From: Sphingobium sp. CR2-8
GTDB lineage: Bacteria > Pseudomonadota > Alphaproteobacteria > Sphingomonadales > Sphingomonadaceae
DNA: 64,000 nucleotides
Direction of reading: 5' to 3'
NCBI RefSeq assembly: GCF_035818615.1
Contig: NZ_JAYKZY010000002.1
Location: 3,350,501-3,414,500, forward strand
How positions within the stretch are numbered: the stretch's first letter is position 1; each line of letters begins with the position of its first letter. This document shows, piece after piece, positions 10,352-19,763 of the stretch. The translations under genes and the position numbers were made by a program. The notes under the pieces were generated by a model. It was not told the DNA's origin. It did not search any database and saw only the letters and a list, made by a program, of their open reading frames with translations.

Positions 10352-12414
10352 GCGCAAAGATCATGGGGGAACGCTTCGGCGTGCCGGCCGCGCTGTTTTC
10401 CGTCAAATGCCTCGCGGCGGCGATATTGGCGCTCTATGTGGCCTACAGCATCGGGCTGGAGCGGCCCTATTGGGCGTTCCTGACCAGCTATATCGTCGCG
10501 CAGCCGATGGCGGGCGCGGTGATTTCCAAGGCCGTGTTCCGCGCGATCGGCACGCTGGTCGGCGCGACATTCGCCGTCGCAATCGTGCCGCCACTGGTCA
10601 ACGCGCCCGAATTGCTGGTGTTGGCGATGGCGTCCTGGCTGGCCCTGTGCGTGTTCGTGTCGCTGCTCGACCGGACGCCGCGATCCTATATGTTCGTGCT
10701 GGCGGGCTATACCGCCTGTCTGATCGTGTTTCCCGATGTCGACACGCCCCAGACGATCTTCACCGTCGCGGCGCTGCGGGTGCAGGAGATTTTGATCGGC
10801 ATCGCCTGCGGCAGCCTGGTCCATGGCGTCATCCTGCCCGGATCGATCACGGCCACGCTGCTGGCGCGCGTGGAAACGATGCTGCGCGACGCCGAACGCT
10901 GGTCGCGCGACGCGATCGCGACCGATCCCGTGGCGGGGCTGGACGCGGAGCGCCGCCGCCTGGCGCAGGACGTGACCGAACTGCACCAGATGTCGGTTCA
11001 TCTGCCCTTCGACATCAGCCGTCTGGCTCCGCGCGTACGCACCGTGCGGGCGTTGCAGGACCAGTTGTCGATGCTGTTGCCGCTGGGCGCGGCGGTGGAG
11101 GACAGGCTGGCGATGCTGAAGGCGGCCCATGACGGCGCGGTGCCCGCCCCGGTCGAGGCGCTGATCGCCGACGTGCGGCTGTGGCTGGATACGCCCGTCA
11201 GCGACAATATGGCGCGGGCGGACAATGCGCAGCGGTTGATCGATCGCTGCGCCGCGCTGGAGCCCGTGGCGACGCCCGACATGGGATGGGCCGATATGAT
11301 GCGCCTCAGCCTCTATGCCCGGCTCGCCACGCTGATCGCGGTGCATCGCGATTGCCGCGACCTGTACGACCAGATGGCGACGCATAGCCGCGCGCCGGTG
11401 ACGCAGCGGGTCGCGCAACTGCTGGAGGGCCGCCGCAACCGCGAGTTGCACCGCGACTATGCCAGCGCGGCGCGCGGGGCGTTCAGCGCGTTCGCAACCG
11501 TGGCGCTGGGCTGCGCGATCTGGATATGGAGCGGCTGGAAGGATGGCGGGACGGCGGTGATGCTGGCGGGCGTGTTCCTGGCATTGTTCGCGGCGGTCGA
11601 CAATCCGCTTGCGCCGCTCCGGGGCTTCATGATCGGCACCGTGGCGGCGTCGGCGCTGGGCGCGCTCTATGGCTATGCGATCATGCCCCGGCTAGACGGC
11701 TTTGCGATGCTGATGCTGGCCTATTCGCCCGCGCTGCTGCTGCTGGGCGCGATGATGGCGTCGCCGCGCTGGATGGGGATTGCGCTGCCGACCTTGTTGG
11801 GGCTGGGCAGCCCGGTGCTGCTGTCGGACCGTTATGTCAATGCCTTTGGCAGTTATGCAAACGGCGCGGTGGCGCAGATCGTAGGCATATGTTTCGCGAT
11901 CCTGATGGCCGGGCTGCTGCAATCGGCGGGCGTCGAGCGCGCGATCCGCCGCACCATCCGCGCCGGATGGACCGACATCGCCAATCGCGCGACACTCAGA
12001 AGCCCGCCCGACCTGCGCGGCTGGGTCAACCGGATGCTCGACCGTATCGCCCTGCTCGCCCCCCGGCTGGCCGCGACCGGCACGGACAGCGGCAAGCCGC
12101 TTTACGATGCGCTGCGCGATCTGCGCACCGGCGTCGCCATCGGCGAGCTGCGCCAGTTGCGGCTGGACCTGCCGCCGCAGGAGGGCGCGCCGCTGACCGC
12201 CGTGCTCGGCGGGGTGAGCCGCCATTATCGCGGGATGGACCCCGATGGCCCGGCCCCGGCCGACCCGGCGTTGCTGCACGATATCGACAGCGCGATCGGG
12301 GAACTGACCGCCCATCCGCGCCCGCCGGTGCGGCGGGAGGGCGTGCTGGGCCTGGTCAGCCTGCGCCGCAACCTGTTTCCCGACGCGGTCGCCTATCGGA
12401 GGATCGCGGCATGA
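10348..12414 (+). CDS. FUSC-family inner-membrane efflux transporter (AaeB-like)
   Basis: The 688-residue protein has the layout of aromatic-acid exporters of the FUSC/AaeB group: an N-terminal block of transmembrane helices (about residues 15-160), a central soluble helical region (about 165-370), a second transmembrane block (about 380-530, starting FSAFATVALGCAIWIWSG) and a C-terminal cytoplasmic tail. It is expected to drive export of hydroxylated aromatic acids or other toxic compounds across the inner membrane, with the downstream HlyD adaptor and NodT channel completing the path. The start ATG at 10348 overlaps the marR stop, and the stop overlaps the DUF1656 start at 12411, so translation is coupled. 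Confidence 0.92.
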   Translation: MSAKIMGERFGVPAALFSVKCLAAAILALYVAYSIGLERPYWAFLTSYIVAQPMAGAVISKAVFRAIGTLVGATFAVAIVPPLVNAPELLVLAMASWLALCVFVSLLDRTPRSYMFVLAGYTACLIVFPDVDTPQTIFTVAALRVQEILIGIACGSLVHGVILPGSITATLLARVETMLRDAERWSRDAIATDPVAGLDAERRRLAQDVTELHQMSVHLPFDISRLAPRVRTVRALQDQLSMLLPLGAAVEDRLAMLKAAHDGAVPAPVEALIADVRLWLDTPVSDNMARADNAQRLIDRCAALEPVATPDMGWADMMRLSLYARLATLIAVHRDCRDLYDQMATHSRAPVTQRVAQLLEGRRNRELHRDYASAARGAFSAFATVALGCAIWIWSGWKDGGTAVMLAGVFLALFAAVDNPLAPLRGFMIGTVAASALGALYGYAIMPRLDGFAMLMLAYSPALLLLGAMMASPRWMGIALPTLLGLGSPVLLSDRYVNAFGSYANGAVAQIVGICFAILMAGLLQSAGVERAIRRTIRAGWTDIANRATLRSPPDLRGWVNRMLDRIALLAPRLAATGTDSGKPLYDALRDLRTGVAIGELRQLRLDLPPQEGAPLTAVLGGVSRHYRGMDPDGPAPADPALLHDIDSAIGELTAHPRPPVRREGVLGLVSLRRNLFPDAVAYRRIAA

Positions 12415-12626
12415 CCGGTGAAATCGCTCTGGGCGGCGTCTATGTCCCCACATTGCTGCTGCTGGCGCTGGTCGCCCTGGTGCTGAGCTGGGCCGTGACC
12501 CGGCTGATCGGGGCGTTCGGCCTCTATCGTTTCCTGGCCTATCGCGCCGCGGTAGATTTGAGCATCTTCATCCTTTTGCTGGGCGCCCTCGCCCTGATCG
12601 TCCCCTCCTTTGGAATCCGACTATGA
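12411..12626 (+). CDS. DUF1656 small membrane protein (AaeX-like)
   Basis: A 71-residue protein with two predicted membrane helices (about residues 11-29 and 46-66). The first part, EIALGGVYVPTLLLLALVAL, has the sequence character of the DUF1656/AaeX family, which is regularly encoded between FUSC-type pumps and their HlyD adaptors. It overlaps the genes on both sides by four bases (ATGA at 12411 and at 12623). The function is unknown; it is presumed to assist assembly of the pump in the inner membrane. Confidence 0.88.
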   Translation: MTGEIALGGVYVPTLLLLALVALVLSWAVTRLIGAFGLYRFLAYRAAVDLSIFILLLGALALIVPSFGIRL

Positions 12627-13546
12627 ACCGCCTGTCCGACTCGCCATTTTGGCGGCCGCTGATCCGCAGCGCTGCCACCATCATCCTGGTCATCGCTGCG
12701 GCGCTGGTCGCAATATGGATGTGGAATCATTATGAGCGCAGTCCCTGGACCCGCGACGGGCGGGTGCGCGCCGACGTGGTGCGGGTGACGCCCGACATCA
12801 GCGGGCTGGTGACGTCGGTGGCGGTGCGCGACAACCAGCAGGTGAAGGCTGGCGACCTGCTGTTCGTGATCGATACTCCACGCTACGCCCTGGCGCTCGA
12901 CCAGGCCCGGTCGCAGATCGCCAGCGCGCAGGCGACATTGGCGCAGGCGCGGCGGGAGGCGCGACGCGACCTGGCGCTGGGCGATCTGGTGGCGGCGGAG
13001 ACGCATGAGCAGAATGTCGCCCGGGTGGAAACCGCACAGGCTGCGCTGACCGAGGCGATGAGCGCACGCGAGGGCGCCGAATTGAACCTGAAGCGCACGC
13101 GGGTGGTGGCGTCGGTCAACGGCGTAGTCACCAACCTGGACCTGCATCCGGGCGACTATGTCGGCGCGGGGAGCCAGGCGCTGGCCCTGATCGACAGCGA
13201 TTCGACTCGGGTGGAAGGCTATTTCGAGGAAACCAAGCTGGGGCTGATCTGCATCGGCGCGCCGGTGACGGTGCGGCTGATGGGCGAGGCGCAGGATCTG
13301 CACGGGCGGGTCGAGAGCATCGCCTTCGGCATTAACGACGACAGCCGGACCAATAGCGGCAATTTGCTGCCCGCGGTCGAGCCGACGTTCAGCTGGGTCA
13401 GGCTGGCCCAGCGGATTCCCGTGCGGGTGAAGCTGGAAAAGGTGCCGGCCGGGATGCGGTTGATATCCGGGCGGACGGCGACGGTGACGGTGCAACCGGC
13501 CGCGAGGGACAAGGATGGCAAGCCGGGGGCATGCCGCCATGCGTAA
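12623..13546 (+). CDS. HlyD/EmrA-type periplasmic adaptor of the efflux pump
   Basis: This 307-residue membrane-fusion protein has one N-terminal membrane anchor (about residues 14-34), then the split biotinyl-lipoyl domain (first half near VTPDISGLVTSVAVRDNQQV, second half near VVASVNGVVTNLDLHPGDYV), a short alpha-helical hairpin between them (about 95-150) and a beta-barrel domain. This matches AaeA/EmrA adaptors that bridge an inner-membrane pump to an outer-membrane channel. The stop overlaps the NodT start, so all operon members are translationally coupled. Confidence 0.93.
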   Translation: MNRLSDSPFWRPLIRSAATIILVIAAALVAIWMWNHYERSPWTRDGRVRADVVRVTPDISGLVTSVAVRDNQQVKAGDLLFVIDTPRYALALDQARSQIASAQATLAQARREARRDLALGDLVAAETHEQNVARVETAQAALTEAMSAREGAELNLKRTRVVASVNGVVTNLDLHPGDYVGAGSQALALIDSDSTRVEGYFEETKLGLICIGAPVTVRLMGEAQDLHGRVESIAFGINDDSRTNSGNLLPAVEPTFSWVRLAQRIPVRVKLEKVPAGMRLISGRTATVTVQPAARDKDGKPGACRHA

Positions 13547-14939
13547 GCTGCCCCTGACGCCGCTGCTGGCGCTGGCTTTGACGGCATGCGCGACAGCGGG
13601 ACCGGACTATCGCCCGCCCGAAGCGTCCGTCGCGACCGCTCCTGGCGCGACCGGCGCCTTCCATTCGGCGCAGGGGGGCCAGTATAGCCAAGCCGACCTG
13701 CCCGATCACTGGTGGCAGCTTTATGCCGATCCGCTTCTGGACAGCCTGATCCAGCAGGCGCTGGCAGCCAATGTCGATTTGCGGCAGGCCGACGCCAATC
13801 TGGCCCAGGCGCAGGCGGTGCTGCGCGAGGCGGAGGCGGGACGCACGATCAGCACTACCGTCAGCGGCGGTGAGACGCTGGCCCGGCCATCGGGCGTGAC
13901 CCAGCATCTGCCCGGTACGGTCAGCTATGATCTGGGCCTGTCGGCGGCCTATCCGCTGGACCTGAACGGCCGGATCCGGCGCGCGATCGAGGCGAGCAAT
14001 GCCGATGTGGAGGCCAGCGCGGCGGCGCGCGACTATGTGCGGGTGAGCGTGGCGGCGGCGACGGCGCGGGCCTATGCGCAGGTGTGCGCGGCCAATTACA
14101 GCCTGGGCGTCAACCGTCAGGTGGTGGCGTTGCAGCGCGATACGCTGAACGCCACGCGGCGGCTGGCGAAGGGCGGGCGCGGCACTGCCTTCGACGTCAG
14201 CCGGGCGCAGGCGGCGGTCGACAGCAGCGCGGCGGCCCTGCCCGCGTTCGAAGCGCAGCGACAGAACGGCCTCTATCTGCTGGCGACATTGCTGGGGCGA
14301 CCGCCCGCCGATTATCCGCGCGAGGTGGAAAGTTGCGCGGCGCTACCGACGTTGCGCCAGCCGCTGCCGGTGGGCGACGGCGCGGCGTTGATCCGGCGGC
14401 GGCCCGACATCCGCCAGGCCGAACGCGCCATCGCGGGCGACACCGCGCGGCTGGGCGTAGCGATGGCGGACCTCTATCCCCAGGTCAGCATCGGTGGGTC
14501 GGTCGGCCTGTCGGGGTCGCTCAAGGATTTCGGGTCGGGATCGGCCTTCGGCTTCAGCCTGGGACCGCTCATCAGCTGGAGCTTCCCCAACCGCCCAGTG
14601 GTGCGCGCGCGGATCGCGCAGGCGGAGGCCCGGGTGCAGGGCGACCTGGCTGGATTCGACGGCAGCGTACTGGAAGCGCTGCGCCAGACCGAGACGGCGC
14701 TGGAAAGCTATCGCCGCGATGCCGAACGGGCGGCCGCGCTGGACCGGGCGCGGGACAGTGCGAAAGTGTCGGCTACCCAGGCGGGCAAGCTGTTCCGGTT
14801 CGGCCGCGGCGACTTCCTGTCGCTGCTGGACGCGCAACGCAGTCTGGCGAGTGCGGAGGTCATAGCGGCCACGGCGCGGACGCAGCTGGTGCAGGATCAG
14901 ATCGCGCTGTTTCTGGCCTTGGGGGGCGGCTGGAACTAG
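13539..14939 (+). CDS. NodT-family outer-membrane efflux lipoprotein
   Basis: The 466-residue protein is an outer-membrane factor of the RND/NodT (OprM-like) group. A lipoprotein signal peptide ends in LTAC with the acylated cysteine at residue 17. Two OEP repeats follow, with long helices and the characteristic phrase RRRPDIRQAERAIAGDTARLGVAMADLYPQ seen in shortened form around residues 285-315. It forms the exit duct for the FUSC/HlyD pump. The start at 13539 lies inside the end of the adaptor gene; an earlier in-frame ATG at 13515 would only add residues before the signal peptide. Confidence 0.93.
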   Translation: MRKLPLTPLLALALTACATAGPDYRPPEASVATAPGATGAFHSAQGGQYSQADLPDHWWQLYADPLLDSLIQQALAANVDLRQADANLAQAQAVLREAEAGRTISTTVSGGETLARPSGVTQHLPGTVSYDLGLSAAYPLDLNGRIRRAIEASNADVEASAAARDYVRVSVAAATARAYAQVCAANYSLGVNRQVVALQRDTLNATRRLAKGGRGTAFDVSRAQAAVDSSAAALPAFEAQRQNGLYLLATLLGRPPADYPREVESCAALPTLRQPLPVGDGAALIRRRPDIRQAERAIAGDTARLGVAMADLYPQVSIGGSVGLSGSLKDFGSGSAFGFSLGPLISWSFPNRPVVRARIAQAEARVQGDLAGFDGSVLEALRQTETALESYRRDAERAAALDRARDSAKVSATQAGKLFRFGRGDFLSLLDAQRSLASAEVIAATARTQLVQDQIALFLALGGGWN

Positions 14940-14945
14940 GCCCAG

Positions 14946-14975
14946 CCGCTTGTTCGTTACCCCAAGAGCAAGCGG
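14946..14975. terminator. Possible terminator between convergent operons
   Basis: A 7-base inverted repeat, CCGCTTG at 14946-14952 and CAAGCGG at 14969-14975, lies directly after the NodT stop and just before the convergent bamE stop. There is no T tract, so the assignment rests on position and symmetry. Confidence 0.4.
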
Positions 14976-14984
14976 ACGCGCAGC

Positions 14985-15497
14985 TTAGCTGCCGTTGGGG
15001 CCGCCGCCGGTCGGACCGGCGCCGCCGCCGCCCATGCCACCGGCGCCGACCGCGCCGATATTGCCGAAGATTTCGTCGAACAGGCTGCGGTTGCGGCCCA
15101 GCGTCGGGGTCTTGTCCCCCGACGGTGAGATGCGGGCGACCTGTTCCAGACCCATGCGATCGACGGCCGAGACATTGCCCGCGCCGTCGAAGCGGATGTG
15201 CAACACCGTCTGGTCCGCAGGCTTGGGATTGGAAAAGGCCAGCGCGCGCATGTCGCGCGACACATAATACCAGTCCTGCTGCCCGAACTGCGACACGAAG
15301 CTGGGGCGGCCCAGCGTCCCTTCCACCGATGCGCGATTGTCGATGCCCGGCTGAACGGAATCGACCAGCAGCTTGTCGATCGAATAGCCCTGATGCGTGC
15401 GGATGCGGGTGCAGCCCGACGCCCCCAGCACCAGCGCGCTGAGGCCGACCGCGAGCAGGATGCGCCCGCTTGGCGAATGACGGCTGAACTGACGCAT
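14985..15497 (-). CDS. bamE: Outer-membrane assembly lipoprotein BamE (SmpA/OmlA)
   Basis: The 170-residue lipoprotein has a signal peptide with lipobox LGASGC (cysteine 29), followed by the compact BamE fold: TRIRTHQGYSID, the conserved V-x-x-x-LGRPS motif and QDWYYVSRDMRALAF. BamE is an accessory part of the BAM complex that inserts beta-barrel proteins into the outer membrane. The C-terminus (about residues 145-170) is a Gly/Pro-rich low-complexity tail, common in alphaproteobacterial versions. GGAGAAG precedes the ATG at 15497. An upstream in-frame extension was rejected since it would bury the signal peptide. It is divergent from the cytochrome bc1 chaperone gene. Confidence 0.93.
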   Translation of the reverse strand: MRQFSRHSPSGRILLAVGLSALVLGASGCTRIRTHQGYSIDKLLVDSVQPGIDNRASVEGTLGRPSFVSQFGQQDWYYVSRDMRALAFSNPKPADQTVLHIRFDGAGNVSAVDRMGLEQVARISPSGDKTPTLGRNRSLFDEIFGNIGAVGAGGMGGGGAGPTGGGPNGS

Positions 15498-15659
15498 GAA
15501 CTTCTCCTGCGGGGGGCGGACCCGCGAACCCAAGAAACCGATGTCGCCATTGCATTGCGCGACGCAGCGATCAATATGGAAATGCGCAAGCCCCGGCAAG
15601 GGGCGCAAAACATCGGACGGCGCGTCGCCGCCTGATCCGTCACGAAAAGCTGTAATCCC

Positions 15660-16184
15660 ATGCCTGCCTCCCCTTCCTTTCTCCAGCGCCTGTTCGGGCG
15701 GAGCGATCCCAAAGAGGGGCTGCGACCGCTCTATAATGCCGTGATCGGCGAAGGGCGTCAGCCGCACTGGTATGTCGAAGGTGCGGTGCCCGACACGCTG
15801 GACGGGCGGTTCGACATGATCGTGGCGATATTGGCGCAGCTGCTGATCCGGCTGGAGCAGCAGGGTGGCGCGCAGGAGAGCGTGTGGCTGACCGAATTGT
15901 TCGTCGACGACATGGACGGGCAGTTGCGGCAGGAAGGCATTGGCGATGTCGTCGTCGGCAAGCATGTCGGCCGGATGATGAGCGCGCTGGGCGGGCGGAT
16001 CAGCGCCTATCGCGCGGCGCTGGACGGCGAGGCGGATCTGGCGGACGCCCTGCGCCGAAACCTGTATCGCGGAGCGGCGGTCGATGACGCCGCCATCGCT
16101 CATGTTGAAGGCGCGCTGCGGGCGCGCTGGACGCGGCTGGGCTGCGTATCGCGCGATGCGTTGCTGACAGGAGATTTAGGATGA
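15660..16184 (+). CDS. Ubiquinol-cytochrome c chaperone (Cbp3-like)
   Basis: This 174-residue protein belongs to the ubiquinol-cytochrome c chaperone family, related to mitochondrial Cbp3, which helps assemble cytochrome b of complex III. Family-type features include PLYNAVIGEGRQPHWYVEG near the N-terminus, DGRFDMIVAILAQLLIRLE and LFVDDMDGQLREEG-like sequence in the middle. It is cytoplasmic with no signal peptide. Its stop overlaps the start of the next gene, yceD, in ATGA at 16181-16184. The order bamE, Cbp3-like chaperone and DUF177 gene is common in sphingomonads. Confidence 0.92.
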   Translation: MPASPSFLQRLFGRSDPKEGLRPLYNAVIGEGRQPHWYVEGAVPDTLDGRFDMIVAILAQLLIRLEQQGGAQESVWLTELFVDDMDGQLRQEGIGDVVVGKHVGRMMSALGGRISAYRAALDGEADLADALRRNLYRGAAVDDAAIAHVEGALRARWTRLGCVSRDALLTGDLG

Positions 16185-16710
16185 GCATCAACCCCGCCCC
16201 CGAATTTTCGCGCACCCACAAGGTGGATCAGATCGCGCGTCTGGCCGGAAGCCTGCATATCGCGGCGAAACAGCCGGAGCGCGTCGCGCTGGCGCAGCGG
16301 TTCGGGCTGCTGGCGCTCGACCGGCTGGAGGCGGAATATGGCGTGACCTTGGAGGATGGCGCGATCATTGCGCGCGGACGGGTGCGCGCCGCGCTGGCGC
16401 AGCCCTGCGTCGCGACCGGGACGCCTGTGCCAGAGACGATCGACAGCGACTTCGTGCTGCGTTTCGTGGTCGAAAGCGAAGCTGCGCCCGAGGCCGAGGA
16501 ACTGGAACTGGACGCGGAGGATTGCGATACGATCGGCTATGACGGCCATGTCATCGACATGGGCGAGGCCGTGGCCGAGACGATGGCGCTGGCGATGACC
16601 CCCTTCCCCGAGCGCCGGACGCCGACGCCTATCTGAAGGAAGCCGGCGTATTGAGCGAGGAACAGGCCAGTCCCTTTGCCGTGCTGCTGGGCCTGAAGGA
16701 CAAGGAATAG
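16181..16710 (+). CDS. DUF177/YceD-family protein, frameshifted near the C-terminus
   Basis: YceD-type proteins (DUF177) are linked to 23S rRNA and ribosome assembly. The first frame runs from 16181 to a TGA at 16636 and ends in an atypical tail (ERRTPTPI). The normal DUF177 ending is present in the next frame: DADAYLKEAGVLSEEQ and SPFAVLLGLKDKE, ending at TAG 16708-16710. Adding one C in the C4 run at 16606-16609 (or the C5 run at 16599-16603) joins the two frames and restores the family-typical PFPRAPDA junction. The gene is therefore either disrupted or, more likely, affected by a one-base sequence error. It is coupled to the upstream chaperone gene. Confidence 0.8.
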
Positions 16711-16721
16711 GAACTTTGGGC

Positions 16722-17255
16722 ATGCGCGTGTCTGTCTTTGCGGTGGCGCTGATGGTGTCAGCGACCGGCAGTGCGCAGGCGCGGCCGATGATCGGCGAGG
16801 ATGTCGCCCGCGCTCAATGGGACATGGCGGAGAATCGCGCGCAATGCGCGCCGCTGGCGCTGCTGTCGGACGGCGGCATGCGGGGCAAAGCGCGGCCTGC
16901 ACAATTTAGTGGTGGCTGGGCGGTCGCCTTCGACCTGCCGGGCGTGCGCAGCGCCTATGGCTTTGCCGGACCGGGGATCATCGCGATGGATAGCGAACCG
17001 GACGGGGCGCAGCGGGCGCGGCTGGCGAAGCAATGGCCGCATCAGCGCACCCTCAACGCCCTGCCCCGGCCCGCCTTTGCCGGTTACGGGCTGGTCGGGG
17101 CCGAACCCTATCCAGCGGCCAACCCCCAAGGCAAAGGCCTGCAATCGCTGGCCTATCTGCAAATCGGCGGGCAGCGTTGCACCTATAATGTGTGGAGCCG
17201 GATCAGCCGGGCGCATCTGGAAACATTGCTCGACCATCTGCTCATGCAGGACTGA
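16722..17255 (+). CDS. Hypothetical exported protein
   Basis: A 177-residue protein with a cleavable signal peptide (cleavage near AQA-RP at residues 17-19), so it is probably periplasmic. It has two well-separated cysteines (around residues 43 and 151) that could form a disulphide. I do not recognise a family. The ATG at 16722 was preferred over the TTG two codons earlier because it begins the signal peptide. It lies 11 bp after the repaired yceD stop and may share its transcript; dinB follows 50 bp downstream. Confidence 0.75.
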   Translation: MRVSVFAVALMVSATGSAQARPMIGEDVARAQWDMAENRAQCAPLALLSDGGMRGKARPAQFSGGWAVAFDLPGVRSAYGFAGPGIIAMDSEPDGAQRARLAKQWPHQRTLNALPRPAFAGYGLVGAEPYPAANPQGKGLQSLAYLQIGGQRCTYNVWSRISRAHLETLLDHLLMQD

Positions 17256-17305
17256 CGTACGGGAGTTTGTTTCCTTTTCGTTCCCGATTATGGCATAGGC
17301 GGCGC

Positions 17306-18397
17306 ATGGACGCCTCGCCGCCGCCGCTGCGCAAGATCATCCATGTCGACATGGACGCCTTTTACGCGTCAGTGGAACAGCGCGACGATCCCGCACTGCG
17401 GGGCCAGCCGATCGCCGTGGGCGGTGGCGGTCCGCGCGGAGTCGTGGCCACATGCAGTTACGAAGCGCGCAAGTTTGGCGTGCGGTCCGCCATGCCGGGC
17501 GCGCGGGCGCGGCGGCTCTGCCCTGGCCTGATCTTCGTACCGCCCCGATTCGACGTCTATCGCGCCGTGTCCGGACAGGTGCGAGAGATTTTCAGTCGCT
17601 TCACCGACATCGTCCAGCCGCTGTCGCTGGACGAAGCCTATCTCGACGTGACGGAGAACAAGCCGGGCATCGCGTCGGCAACGCATGTGGCGGAAGAGAT
17701 ACGGCGGATGATCCGCGAGGAAACCGGCCTCACCGCATCGGCCGGCGTGTCGTATAACAAGCTGATCGCCAAGCTAGCGTCGGACCAGAACAAGCCCGAT
17801 GGCGTGTGCGTGGTGCGACCAAGCGAGGGGCCAGGCTTCATCGCCGCCATGCCGGTCCGGCGCATCCATGGCGTAGGTCCGGTGACGGCGCGGCGGATGC
17901 AGGCCCTGGGGATCGAGACGGGCGCGGACCTGCGCGCGCGCGACATGCAATTCCTCCAGGCGCATTTCGGCAGTTCGGCCGACTATTATTATCGCGCGGC
18001 GCGGGGCGAGGACGACCGGCCGGTGCGCGAACGCGAAGGCCGCAAGTCGGTAAGCGTCGAGGATACGTTCTTCGACGACCTGATCGAAGAAGCCGCGCTG
18101 GTGGCGGAGATCGAGCGGATCGCAGCGTCGCTATGGACGCGAATCGAAAAGGCGCAGGCCTGGGGCCGGACCGTGGTGTTGAAGGTGAAGTTCGCCGATT
18201 TCCGCATCATCACCAGGTCGCGCAGCTTTTCAACGCCGGTGCGATCGCCCGATATGCTGGCGCAGGCCGGGCGGGAGTTATTGATCGCGCAACTGCCGCT
18301 ACGCATGGGCGCGCGGCTGTTGGGGCTGGGCGTGCATAATCTGGAGGGCGAGGAAGAGGTGGATCGGGAGGAGCAGCAACTGGCGCTGGGGTTGTGA
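17306..18397 (+). CDS. dinB: DNA polymerase IV (Y-family)
   Basis: The 363-residue translesion polymerase copies damaged DNA. The catalytic metal ligands are visible: D15 and D17 in HVDMDAFYASVE, and D109-E110 in LSLDEAYLDV. A helix-hairpin-helix region follows (VRRIHGVGPVTARRMQALGI), then the little-finger domain. There is no extended C-terminal beta-clamp motif beyond the usual Gln-rich end (EEQQLALGL), which may itself be the clamp-binding tail. The start at 17306 fits family N-termini. No LexA box was evident just upstream. Confidence 0.95.
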   Translation: MDASPPPLRKIIHVDMDAFYASVEQRDDPALRGQPIAVGGGGPRGVVATCSYEARKFGVRSAMPGARARRLCPGLIFVPPRFDVYRAVSGQVREIFSRFTDIVQPLSLDEAYLDVTENKPGIASATHVAEEIRRMIREETGLTASAGVSYNKLIAKLASDQNKPDGVCVVRPSEGPGFIAAMPVRRIHGVGPVTARRMQALGIETGADLRARDMQFLQAHFGSSADYYYRAARGEDDRPVREREGRKSVSVEDTFFDDLIEEAALVAEIERIAASLWTRIEKAQAWGRTVVLKVKFADFRIITRSRSFSTPVRSPDMLAQAGRELLIAQLPLRMGARLLGLGVHNLEGEEEVDREEQQLALGL

Positions 18398-18493
18398 GGC
18401 TTCCCGAGTGGATGTCCCCCCGCTGTGGCTAAGCGCGCCGACGACTCGCGAGGCTTCCCTACGCCTCTCCCATGCGGGAAGGGGTAATTCGGA

Positions 18494-19306
18494 TCAGAAA
18501 GGCAGCCAGTTCCGCTTTTCGGAGAATTTCATATAGCCCGCGTTGACGCCCAGGCGGTAGCCCACGCCCAGGCGGATCGGGATCAGTACGACATTGCCCC
18601 AGCGCAGATAGCTGGCGGTGAAGCCGCCCACCAGATAGGCAGTGCCCTCCGCAGCCGGGAAGCGGTGATAGAGATCCTGCGTGTCGTAGAGATTATAGAC
18701 GAGAACGAAGGTGTTGGCCGCATTGCCGCCGACGTCGAAGCCGATCGACGGGCCGGTCCAATAGACTTCGCGCTTGCCCTCCACCTTGTGATTGAGCGTG
18801 CCGGAGCCGTAGCGCAGGCCGACGACGAAGGCGCCCGACGCTTCGCGCCCGGCAATATAGGCGTTGGGGCGCCCCTGGTCCTTCAAGACCTTCTCGATGA
18901 GGCCGGCCAGGCCCTCCGCGCCCTTGCCGAACACGCCCTCGGCCGCGCCGATCAGGTCGTCCTGCTGATAGGAATCGCCAGGCGCGATGGCGGCGGGCGG
19001 CGACGTGGGGGTGACAGGCGCACCGGTCGCGGTGCTGCCGGACGCCGTTCCGCCATCCAGTTGCGGTTCATAGGGGGTGACGCCGGAGCTGGTCGGCTGG
19101 CTCGCGCTGGCGTCCACGCCGGGATCGGTAGGCGTCCGGTTGGCGGGCGGCGGCGGCGCCAAATCGGAATCGATCGCCGTATTGGGATCGATCGTCCTGA
19201 CCTGCGCCGAGGCGGCAAGTGGCGTCAGCGACATGCCCGCCAAAGCGGCGACCAGCGCCGTGGCGCGCGCGATGCGAGCACCCATGCCCCCGTTGATGCC
19301 GATCAT
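18494..19306 (-). CDS. DUF1134 family exported protein
   Basis: The 270-residue protein has a signal peptide (cleavage near ASA-QV, about residue 35), a Pro/Thr/Ser-rich disordered segment (about 45-110) and the conserved DUF1134 domain (about 115-270), with YGSGTLNHK, the phrase GPSIGFDVGGNAANTFVLVYNL cut to its core, and GVGYRLGVNAGYMKFS. The domain is related to the Ysc84-type lipid-binding fold; function is not established. The start could be 19306 or 19285; both give a signal peptide. It is convergent with dinB. Confidence 0.88.
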   Translation of the reverse strand: MIGINGGMGARIARATALVAALAGMSLTPLAASAQVRTIDPNTAIDSDLAPPPPANRTPTDPGVDASASQPTSSGVTPYEPQLDGGTASGSTATGAPVTPTSPPAAIAPGDSYQQDDLIGAAEGVFGKGAEGLAGLIEKVLKDQGRPNAYIAGREASGAFVVGLRYGSGTLNHKVEGKREVYWTGPSIGFDVGGNAANTFVLVYNLYDTQDLYHRFPAAEGTAYLVGGFTASYLRWGNVVLIPIRLGVGYRLGVNAGYMKFSEKRNWLPF

Positions 19307-19527
19307 GCCCGATACTCCCCGCAAACCTGCTCTATACCCAAAATGCCGATGTGCGACCAGCAAGCTGAAACAACAATGAACGAACGGCGACCCGAGTCGA
19401 TTCCGCGCCGGAACGAAAAGCGAAGCAACTGCGAAAATTCACGATCCAGCCCGTTGCCATGCCGTAAAGCCCTCGCTATAGCCCCTGCCAGCCATTGCTG
19501 ACCTGTATGGGTGAGCAAATTTCGTGC

Positions 19528-19619
19528 GGAGACGTGGGTGAGTGGCTGAAACCAGCGGTTTGCTAAACCGTCGTGGCCTTAAGGGGCCACCGAGGGTTCG
19601 AATCCCTCCGTCTCCGCCA
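19528..19619 (+). tRNA. tRNA-Ser (anticodon GCT)
   Basis: A cloverleaf can be folded: acceptor GGAGACG at 19528-19534 pairs with CGTCTCC at 19609-19615, discriminator G 19616, encoded CCA 19617-19619. The anticodon loop TTGCTAA places GCT at 19562-19564, a long variable arm (GTGGCC...GGCCAC) marks it as serine tRNA, and the T arm has GGGTTCGAATCCC. A phage-type integrase starts 145 bp downstream, so the 3' end of this tRNA is a likely attachment site. Confidence 0.97.
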
Positions 19620-19763
19620 ATTCCCCATTCTGGACCATCCTAAATTTGGTCAGAAAGCCTGGGCTTTCTGCCGCTTTTCGGGATGATTCGCGTCCACATT
19701 CTTCCTTAGCTTTCCACCGGCATCCGATTGGCTTTGTGGGAAAAAATGTGGGAGAATTTGGGC